Under the pieces are notes generated by a model that had not been told where the DNA came from, did not search any database, and saw only the letters and a list, made by a program, of their open reading frames with translations. From Tengunoibacter tsumagoiensis (GTDB lineage: Bacteria; Chloroflexota; Ktedonobacteria; Ktedonobacterales; Ktedonobacteraceae), in contig NZ_BIFR01000002.1 of assembly GCF_003967535.1 (NCBI RefSeq), forward strand, positions 1,736,001 to 1,800,000: 64,000 nucleotides of DNA. Reading direction: 5' to 3'. Of this stretch, positions 30,801 to 38,200 are shown one piece after another. Positions within the stretch are counted from its first letter, which is position 1. The number at the start of each line of letters is the position of its first letter. A program made the position numbers and the translations under genes.

Positions 30801-32127
30801 CTGGTATTGGGGCCTCTTCCAATATGACATGGACGTTTGTACCACCATAGCCAAAGGCGCTGACTCCGGCCCGACGAGGTGTGAGACTATCCCATTCCAT
30901 GAGCTCTGTATTCACATAGAATGGGCTATCGATCAGATCAATTTCAGGATTAGGGCGATCAAAATGTAAGCTTGGTGGAATCTGTTGATGCTGCAAGGCC
31001 AGGACTGTTTTTATCAGGCCCGCCACACCTGCTGCGGTATCCAGATGACCAACATTACTTTTGACTGAACCAATAGCACAATAGCCTCTCTTCCTGGTCT
31101 GGAAGGCCCTCTTCAGTGCGCTAAACTCAATGGTATCGCCCAATGGCGTTGCGGTTCCATGTGTTTCAATGTATGAGATCGTATCGGGCTCGACCTCTGC
31201 CAGACTCTGGGCTGCGGTAATAACCTCTGACTGCCCTTCGAGGCTTGGCGCGGTATAGCCAACTTTTCGTGACCCATCATTGTTGACTGCCGAGCCTTTA
31301 ATGATGGCATAAATGTAATCGCCATCCTGTTCAGCATCTTCAAGGCGCTTTAAGGCAACGATCCCGGCTCCATCGCTAAAAACTGCGCCTCTGGCATCGG
31401 CGTCAAATGGTCTTACCCGACCATCTGGCGAAGAAGTCATGCCGACTTCATACAGATATCCTTTTTTCTTCGGGTAGGAGATCGAGACACCTCCCGCCAG
31501 GGAGAGATCACACTCACCGGTCAGTAAGGATCGGCAGGCCAGATGGATGCCTAAGAGGGATGTGGAACAGGCGGTATATAAGGTGAGGCTTGGTCCTTTC
31601 AGACCTAATTTGTAGGAGGTCAATGTGCTGAGCGCATCTTTATAGCTCAAGGTGGCCGCCTCGGCAAAGGCAGCTCCCTGTGCCCCCTGGCCGAGCGGCG
31701 TATGCTCCATCCATTGGAAATTTGTGGCAGCACCAGCAAACAGGCCGATTTTTCCCTGATAGCTCTGGGGGGCGTAGCCAGCATTTTCAAGCGCTTCCCA
31801 GGCACATTCCTGCAAAATACGAATCTGTGGATCGATCATCTCGGCTTCACGGACTGAGTAGTTAAAGAATGCGGCATCAAAATACTCGACGTCCTCAATG
31901 AAGCCTCTGGCTTTGACGTAGTTTGCTCGCTGTAAGGTTGCTTCATCAATACCCTGTTCGCGTAGCTCATCATCAGTAAAGTGGGCGATAGATTCGACGC
32001 CCTGTGCGAGATTTTCCCAGAATCGTGCTAATGTGTTGGCACCCGGAAATTTTCCGGCCATGCCAATAATGGCTATCTCTAATCCAGTACGCTCTATCTC
32101 TTGAGTTGCCATATCGTTATCCGTCAT
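21841..32127 (-). CDS. Two-module PKS plus terminal C: KS-AT(degenerate)-KR-ACP / KS-AT-KR-ACP-C
   Basis: A 3,428-residue synthase starting at ATG 32127 (AAGG about 9 nt upstream). Module 1: KS (Cys near 187); an AT-like segment where the GHSLG nucleophile elbow reads ATGLS, so serine is replaced by glycine, and where the HAFH subdomain is missing; KR (TGGLGGVG near 1079, YAAAN); ACP (LGATSLD near 1396). Module 2: KS (Cys near 1632); an AT with GYSFGE (Ser near 2078) and IAAH in place of HAFH, so probably not malonyl-specific; KR (TGGFGGIG near 2619, YTAAN); ACP (LSGDSLK near 2929). A complete condensation domain (HHIITDG near 3112) ends the protein and should join this chain to the Thr loaded on the next protein. 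The module-1 AT is almost certainly inactive, so loading in trans, plausibly of aminomalonyl, is inferred. Confidence 0.95.
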   Translation of the reverse strand: MTDNDMATQEIERTGLEIAIIGMAGKFPGANTLARFWENLAQGVESIAHFTDDELREQGIDEATLQRANYVKARGFIEDVEYFDAAFFNYSVREAEMIDPQIRILQECAWEALENAGYAPQSYQGKIGLFAGAATNFQWMEHTPLGQGAQGAAFAEAATLSYKDALSTLTSYKLGLKGPSLTLYTACSTSLLGIHLACRSLLTGECDLSLAGGVSISYPKKKGYLYEVGMTSSPDGRVRPFDADARGAVFSDGAGIVALKRLEDAEQDGDYIYAIIKGSAVNNDGSRKVGYTAPSLEGQSEVITAAQSLAEVEPDTISYIETHGTATPLGDTIEFSALKRAFQTRKRGYCAIGSVKSNVGHLDTAAGVAGLIKTVLALQHQQIPPSLHFDRPNPEIDLIDSPFYVNTELMEWDSLTPRRAGVSAFGYGGTNVHVILEEAPIPARSTPEQKQRVLTISARTPAALKVMNQNLVQHLQANPMISLADVAYTLHVGREQFPYRQAIVCANVEEAVAALTGQLGDAVLQTGSARHGKEQPDVLFHVGAGTIQYATVLQGLYESSLALREEIEQCFAVSTSLTGKRMRVDAGESTHSLADPIQSFVSQFTCEYICVRMLITCGVKPVALLATGLSHIVAACLAGVFTVEHALRWGIASAQLSADPANSLLKQRFDSIVYETPLTRPSLPILSETTGTVLADHDVLSASFWARLLHQMPLVHPQTGSHWPNAVIIQIGEKDGPESDSQQRNDDAVIPLFLREQDTAAMAETSFLNLLASLWTMGTAINWQQLYQGEKRSRLPLPTYPFEKQRFWIDPPRQKVQHQSGQIEKRPNMAEWFYTPAWREGARSAATLSPATWVVLMDHEQVGEQFVEHLHRSGHHVIIVRQGAAFAEVSSNEFVICATRQEDYDRVFSKVVRTHPPLLRIVHLWTATSQPVAEERLLDLGLYALLHLTRALARQDVRLRVELNVLSNQIYQVNATETTVAVKSTLLAPLKVIPQEHTNVKCRCIDFPLDTSIEPQILTALVAETSQEISETEVVYRGPQRLVRTYEPLPAEQVRPALALAPDQAVPPLREEGVYVITGGLGGVGIKLATYLARAVRARIALISREGLPPIDERQTWLETHDEEDRVSFRIRQIQELEAQGARVLVIAADVADEEKMSQALEQIEATFGSIHGLIHAAGILRVHSALCPIISIGREECEEQFRPKMQGVKVLEKVLAHRHLDFCVLVSSLSPILGGLGFVAYAAANLYLDGFVAQYAGTTTTRWLVVNWGDWLYTGPKMQKRIAQSSLDVLEMTNEEAIKTFQCILSLENIDQIVVSSGDLHTRIEQWIHLKALEPQPNVQIASPSASQRRSLLQLAQSSNSQEQFEQIIVDLWLDFYRVQEVDRHKNFFELGATSLDIIQIHTKLVNFLQYHVPIDVMFNNPTIAQLAVALSEQERPAQESETEQPEQRSDVIGTPGYHEGVAVIGMAGRFPGAATIDEFWHNLVDGVGSIRFFTDEELQEAGIPVEDLHQPNYRKAKGYLEGTEYFDAAFFDYTHRDALLMDPQLRVFHECAWSAIEHAGYSINDYKGKVGVFAGASPNLYWQVQSLLGEENEPSDQFLTSLLNDKDSLSTQISYKLNLNGPSVNLFSGCSTSLVAVDAACNALASGQCDMALAGGITLALPEKTGYIYQEGMLFSEDGYCRAFDANATGMVFGDGVGVVVLKPLTQALRDGDTVHAVIKGAAINNDGHRKVGYTAPSVEGQFEVITAALQKARVEPESIGYIETHGTATQLGDVIEMAALKKVFATCEPQSRPLGSVKTNVGHLNAASGVAGFIKTVLSLKHRLIPPSLHFETPNPQIDFAHNPFYVNTTVQPWQNERYPLRAGVSSFGIGGTNAHVILEEAPVQEPSSRERDWKLLLLSAKSQESLERMTDNLVEDLRKHPEKSLADVAYTLQVGRQGFEYRRGLVCRTQQEAIDLFSSRSPQLRSDLSTNGKHSIVFLFPGNGAHYVAMGRELYEQEAFFRHELETCFDILRTDAGIDVKPILYPGADADSAQCKQAMASMEYSQPIIFCLEYALAQLLMHWGIQPSAMIGYSFGEYVAACLAGVFSLQDALRLVATRGKLMSGLPEGAMLSVPVPEAHMHTLLQEIQALHEQNSASEVKTLTIAIDNGASCIVAGTPQAVTDLDRFLRTKRLLSIRVASTIAAHSAQLEGVVHQFEAQLQRMTLHPPYAPFISGLTGTWITAEQCQDPHYWVNHMKDTIRFANGIQELLKDDRRIFVEVGPGRDLSVLLQRFFAEGQPQRIQNTLRPEGYPAADSQFLLEKIAALWMYGISIDWSAFYEQEQRQRIPLPTYAFERISYRRNENPFALGQHLAARAQRIDDIRKHPDCSEWFYVPRWRSDVLQPAAAVATGQTYLVFMDDTGVAAFLVKELRTDLTSVITVEHGKSFERVSNDTYRINLTDRKHYQRLIEELHAQQLFPTRIVHCASLSRERLMADAIHAELSAGFYSFVFMLQAVIGRAIAVDIRVITHGTQHVIGTEQLVPAHATLLGPSLVIAQEMPSITSSVIDITLPAHHGPQTHKLYKQLLLELQSSAPESIIAYRGGQRWVRDYQPLKLEKPAPEAIQLRQGGVYLITGGFGGIGKILARHLASAFQAKIVLVARSAFPERQQWAQLLTDDGSDIAKRIQFVQELEERGAEVLVCQADVADRQKMAEAIERTEQRFGALNGVIHGAGLLGDETFKLLTELEASDGDKQFQAKVFGVLVLQELLSDKQVDFCLLMSSIASVLGGLGYAAYTAANVFMDIFVHQQAQQSYLPWRVVNWSDWKYWEEDETHSVIGKSVHQLSMSPEEGIEAFERVLASEERQIIHSPGQLDLRIDQWVKLQSVHSDEDDPSTVQLHPRPHLPTPYVAPENEVEKALARIWSTVFRVEQIGIMDDFFDLSGDSLKGVTVVSKIHKDLHVDVSISQLFLTPTIAGLADYVQNAQQHKLYSIPLAPTSAQYRLSSGQKRLYILQQLYPESTAYNDVMAYTLEGELDIVRFEEVFQHLLERHESFRTSFDIQDGEPVQTIHPSIPFTLLYQETTEEAARTIVTQFVAPFDLRTAPLLRVGLLKIGPKRHILIFDIHHIITDGVSYDTLVRDFIALYQGNTLPALKLHYKDYAEWQYSEQARALVAKQEAYWYQKFADHIPTLQLATDYPRPAIHSFAGDSVKFDLGRALTEQLKQVAAANDSTIYMYLLSVFAIVLFKYSGQNDIVIGSPVAGRTHPDLQDIIGMFVNMLPMRTFPDESKTFADYVREVQQLALEAFEHEQYQYEELIAKLGLQGSVSANPLFSVVFVLQNMNTERLSIRDLQIELYEFLPRRAQFDLLLSAVEIDENVVMNFEYATALFKRETIEKMASRYKAMLEEVLTTPDIQLGAINMAHSFQILEKDTRSLANEEFAF

Positions 32128-32201
32128 TGGTCTTACCTTTCATTCATGCCGTGGCGTGATCATGCATGCTCTCTCTTCTGAAGCAATCTATGATCTCGAT
32201 G

Positions 32202-35200
32202 TTAGATCGTCTTTTTCTTCATTTTTGCGGAGGCACTTTTCAGCAATGATTTCGCCTTCTGCAATTCGCCGTTCTCTGCAGCTGTACCAGAACCTGTGGC
32301 GATACCAGAACTGGTAGTCGTCGCTTGATCTGGTGGACTATTTAATTCAGCACGCATATATTTAGCCAGTGCGGAAATTGTTGGATGTTCGTAGAGCGAG
32401 ACCAGGGGAAGTTGGACGTGAAAGCGGTCTTTAATCATGGCATTGACTTGCAATAGATCCAGGGAGCCAGCACCAAGGTCAAAGAAATTCTCATGCAGGC
32501 CAATCTCCTTGATTCCGAGATGCTGCCTCCAGAGAAGCGCTAATTCTAGCTCAAGGTCATTGGCTGATTGGGCCAGGCGTGTAAAGGATGCGGAGAGATC
32601 AGCCTGGATCGTTGCACTTTGGGGCGTCAGCCTCAAGATATTTTCCAGGCGTTTCCGGGCTTTATCCGCTCTTTTTACCAGATCTTGTGGTGAGACGATA
32701 ATCTGCGAGTTGCGCCCCTCGAGAATCCGCTGGAACGCTTCCGTTCCTTCGGCATTTGTCACGCCATCTGCCAGCATCTCTTCCGCGGACAGCGCTAATT
32801 TCTCAGCCCAATAGGCGGCTGAATCCAGGGACATGCCAACTTCCTGCCAATCGGTCCAGTTAATGGAGGTCCAGAATGTCTTGCCTTGCCTTCTACGATA
32901 ATGAGCATAGGCATCTAAAAATTCATTGGCGGCATTGTAGCCGCTCTGGCCAATTTTCTGTTGATAGATAATATTGCCAATGGACGAGCAGAGGACAAAG
33001 AAATCAAGCTCCTGCTGGTTCAGCAGACGGTCCAGGAGCAAGGTCCCCTGCACTTTTGGTGCAAGAATCTCTGCGGTAGCTGCATCGGATCTCATTTGTA
33101 TAATGCCCGCATAATCGGCGATGCCAGCCGCATGGACAACGCCGTTAATCAGACCATAGCTCTGTTCCACTCTACGAATAAGTGAGGCCATCTGCTCTTC
33201 GTTCGCACTATCAGCCGAAAATACAGCTATACGTGCCCCACGTTTCTCAAGCGCAAGAAGAGCAAGAATCATCCGGCTTGTTCTGTCCTCATGCCCATAC
33301 TCGGTCAGCCAGTCTTCCCAACTGGCTCGATCAGGAAATGCTCTGCGTCCAATCAGCACCAGCGTTGGACGTTTAAGCTCGGCTAGCACCGAGGCAATGG
33401 CAAAGCCAATGCCACCAAGTCCGCCCGTGATGAGATAGATCCCATCATCTCGTAAACGCTTGCTGACCTTCGAGACTGCTGGCAGGCGCATGGGCCGGAT
33501 GACCTTGCTCCAACGATAGCCACCGCGATAGGCAATAATCTCTTCAGGGGTCTGGATGCGAAATTCCTCGAGCAGTTGAGTAACCATCTCATGCTGCTCT
33601 TCCTGGTCTGCTGGAGTGACCTCAACGTCAATCACACGACAGCGAAGGGAGGGGTACTCCAATGGCGCGATTTTTGTAAAGCCATACATTGTTGCTTTTG
33701 ATGGCCAGAGATGCTCTGACCCTGTGACCTGTTCCAGGCCGTTTGCAACAGTGAAAATCTTGACGGTCTCCGCAAGTCGTATCTCTCCCAGAGCTCTGGC
33801 AAGGTTGGTTAAAGCATAAAAGCCTTGTGCGAGAACAGATTCAAGCACGTCTGGAACAAAGGTGCCTTCTGTAAGGTTCCACATCTGCACAATCAGCATG
33901 CCCTTACCCTGCGCCTGGTGGATTCCTTTTAGCAGAAGCCTGAAGTCTTCCACACGCTGCGGATGAATAACATAGTCTGTAGCGGAGATCTGATCGAAGC
34001 GTTCACCGGCATGAACGATGGTGAGCGAGGCCCCCTGGGCTTGCAATACACGAATCAGCTCCTGGCACAATGGATGCGGGGAAACAAAGAGCACCCAGTT
34101 TGCATTCTCTTCGTTATCAGCAGAGGCCTGCGTCACAAAAGAGCGTTCCCAGGAAGGGGCATAGAACCAGTCCGCAAGATCGGGCTGCTTTTGTATGTGC
34201 ACTGGAGGAGCCTGCTCTTGCTCATCGGGCCAGAAGCGCTGGACATCAAAGGCATACGTTGGCAAGGCGACACGATGTCTCTTTTGACCTGTATGTAGCG
34301 CTTGCCAGTCAATCTCGACTCCACACAACCACAATTCGCCCAGTTGCTTGAGGAGATAGCGAGCATCCGATGTTTTTTCCAGGGGATGGCGGCAGGTCGT
34401 GATCGTCATCATCTGAGCTGTTTTCTGGAGAGTGTTCTTCCTGACCAATTCAGTTAATGCTCGTCCCGGACCAACCTCTACACATACATGAATGCCTGCC
34501 TCAATGAGGAGCTCAACCCCTTCGGCGAAACGTACGCTCTCGCGGATATGATTGACCCAGTATGAGGGCTTGATCACATCTTCGGCACGCGCCCAGGTGC
34601 CACTCACGTTCGAGATAAAGGGGATCTGTGGCGAATGGCATGTCACCTGGGCTACGACTGTGTAAAATTCTTCAAGGATCGGCTCCATCATTTGTGAGTG
34701 AAAGGCATGTGATGTAATCAAGGGGCGGCAATCAGAGCCGTGGGCTTTCATCGCGGCAATAAACGTCTCGATCTCTTCAGTTGGACCTGATACCACACTT
34801 AACGACTGACTATTTCGTGCTGCAATGCTCAAGCCATCCGTCAAGAAGGGCCTGAGCTCATCGATTGGAAGAGAGACGCTGACCATACTCCCGCCAGGAA
34901 GCTGCTGCATCAATCGTGCTCGTGTCATGACGAGCTTGAGCGCATCTTCCAGCGAAAATACTCCTGCCAGACAGGCAGCGACATATTCACCCAGGCTATG
35001 CCCAATCATCGCTTTCGCCTTGATCCCCCAATGCATCAAGAGCCGCGCCAGAGCATACTCATAGATAAAGAGCAGTGGTTGGGTATAGGCCGTCTGATTC
35101 ACGCGCTCGGAATGCTCCCCATGAAGTGGATAGAGAATCGCCTTTAGATCAACGTTACCGAACTGTTGCGCAATGTCAAAACATCGATCAACCTCTTGCT

Positions 35201-38200
35201 TAAAAAAGGCTTCGCGCGTATAGAGATCCAGGCCCATATTCACATACTGTGTGCCCTGACCTGGAAATAAAAAGGCTATGTCACGTTCGGTCCCCTGGAC
35301 GTGCGCGAGACGCGACAGGAACAGTTCATCTCCAACTGCCTGTTCGTCGTCGTCGACACCTGGCTTACTCACATCTGCAACGCTCGAACTGACAAGAAAA
35401 CAACGCTGCTCAAACATCTTCCGACCAACCTGGAGCGTATAGGCAACGTCGGCCAGAGCTAGCTCTTCATGGCTCTGCAAATGATTTTTTAATCTTGCTA
35501 TCGCCGTCTGTAAAGAGCGTTCAGTACGGGCTGAAAGTGGAAGAAGCTGCCAGTCTGGTTCGCTGCCCTTCTGCACCGATTCCAGTGGGGGAGCTTCCTC
35601 CAATACGACATGGGTGTTTCCGCCACCCATACCAAAAGAACTGACCCCGGCCCGTAAAGGTGTGAGGGTGCGCTTCCATTCAGTAAGGCCGTTCACCACA
35701 TAAAAGGGGCTATTATCCAGACCAAGCGTTGGATTTGGACGTTCAAAATGCAGGCTGGCTGGCAATTGGGCATGTTTGAGGGCGAGAACCGTTTTGATAA
35801 AACCGGCAATGCCTGCCGCAGCATCAAGATGACCAATGTTGGTTTTCACAGAACCAATGGCACACAGTTGTGTCTTATTGGTGTTAAAGGCCAGTTTTAA
35901 CGCTTCTATTTCGATTGGATCGCCCAAGGCAGTGCCGGTTCCATGCGCTTCCACATAAGTGATACTCTCTGCCTCTACCTGAGCCATGGCCTGGGCCGCC
36001 CTGATCGCGTGCGCCTGCCCATCCACCCCGGGCGCAGTAAAGCCAACTTTGTGAAAGCCATCGTTGGTTATTGCTGATCCTTTAATGACTGCATGGATAG
36101 CATCGCCATCCCGCACTGCATCTGCCAGTCGCTTGAGCACAACAACGCCGATCCCATTGCCGCCAACGGTCCCCTGAGCTCGCTCATCAAATGCGCGGCA
36201 GTGACCATCGGGCGAAAAGACCATGCCCTCTTCATACAGGTAGCCAGTTTTGAGTGGATAGGTGACACTGACTCCGGCTGCAACACCGATGTCACAGCTT
36301 CTCTGAAGAAGGGCTGTATAGGCATGATGGATCGCCGTCAATGATGTTGAGCAGGCCGATTGAACGGTGACACTCGGGCCGGTGAAGTTCATTTTATAGG
36401 CAATGCGTGCACTCAGAAAATCTTTTTCATTTAAGAGCATAAGGGCAAATTCATCCAGATGATTTGCCGAACGGTGCGCAATTTTTTGGAGCCAGTGAAA
36501 ATTTGAGGATGAGCCAGCATACAACCCTATCATCCCCTGATAGCGCTCCGGGTTATAGCCCGCATACTCCAATGCTTCCCATACACATTCATGCAGGAGC
36601 CGCACTTGCGGGTCCATTACCTCTGCCTCTTTCGGTGAATAGCCAAAGAAATCAGCATCAAAGTAGTCCACGCCATCAAGTACGCCTTTGGCCTTCACAT
36701 ACCGGGGATTACTTACTGTTGATGCGGCAATCCCGGCTGCCAGCAGCTCTTCATCGGAAAAGAGCTTGATCGATTCTACAGACTGCCGGAGATTCTCCCA
36801 GAACTCATCAAGATTGTGGGCCCCCGGAAATCTTCCAGCCATGCCAATGACAGCGACATCGCAATCGGCTGCTGGCTGCGGCACATCTTCTGGCGGAACT
36901 GAAGGGGCCTTCTCAATCTGCTCGGCGGGAGGCCGAAGGTATGTTTCCGTAATGTGACGGGCCAGGAGACGAACCGTTGGGAAACGAAATAATGCCGTTA
37001 CGGGAAGATCTATCTGGAGCGCCGTCATTAACTGGCTACAGACACGAATGATCTTTAACGAGTTGCCACCTACTTCAAAGAACATGTCATCCGGATTCAC
37101 ATGCTCTAAACCCAGCACATCACACCAGACCTCAGAGACAATCTGCTCCACTGAGTCCAATTCCACCGCTGGCAGCGCAGGAACACGCTCAACGACCGCA
37201 ACCGCTGGCAGCTTTTTTCGATCAATCTTCCCCGATATGGTTAAGGGGAAGCATTCCAATTCAATAATGGTGTCTGGACACATATAATCTGGGAGCTTCT
37301 GCGCCACAAATTCTTTGATCTGCTGAATATTCAGGCTGGTCTTTGGCCGCAGAACCACATAAGCAACGAGACGATCATCACCAACTTTATCTCTGGTCAC
37401 GGCCACAACGGCTTCTTTAATCGCCGGAAATTGCAATAAGTGCGCCTCGATCTCCGCCAGTTCCAGACGAAAACCTCGTACCTTCACTTGATAATCCAGG
37501 CGGCCAAGGTACTCCAATTCACCGGTGGGCAACCAGCAGGCGCGATCTCCGGTTTTATACATACGCTCGGTTGGGTAAAAGGGGTCCTGAAAAAAACTCT
37601 CTGCGGTCAGGACTGGCTTTTGCTCATACCCACGTGCCACACCAACACCCGAAATATAGAGCTCCCCTGGCACACCAATCGGCTGCATGGTATGGTCATT
37701 ATTCAGTACATATAACTTGATATTATCAATTGGTCTCCCAATCGGGATGCCCTCGAGACGATGGCCATCCTCTTGCGTACACTCATGGTAAGAGACATCC
37801 ACTGTGGCCTCTGTTGGTCCATAGAGATTCACTAACTGCACTCGAGACCACGATGACAGTAAGGTATAGAACTGGGCCACCTGCTGAGCTCGTAAGGCTT
37901 CTCCGCTGCTCCAGACGATGCGGAGACTGTGCAGCGCTCTTTCGCCATGATATTGTTGGAGATAATCCAGAAAGAGCTGCAACATGGAGGGGACAAAGTG
38001 AATAAAAGTAACGCGATACTGCTGGATCGCAGTGACGATGGCACGAGGATCTGCCTCCTCACCAGGAGCCAGCAAACAGAGCGATGCTCCTCCGAGGAAC
38101 CAGCCAAACAATTCCCAGACGGAGACATCAAACATGATATTCGTTTTTTGCAGTACAACATCCCGCTCATGCAATCTGTACCGCTGTTGTACCCAGTGTA

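Noticed and set aside
21841-32127. Classical trans-AT PKS assignment for the whole locus
   Set aside because: Most modules have complete cis ATs with GHSLGE and HAFH. Only two are degenerate, so a mixed cis/trans system fits better.
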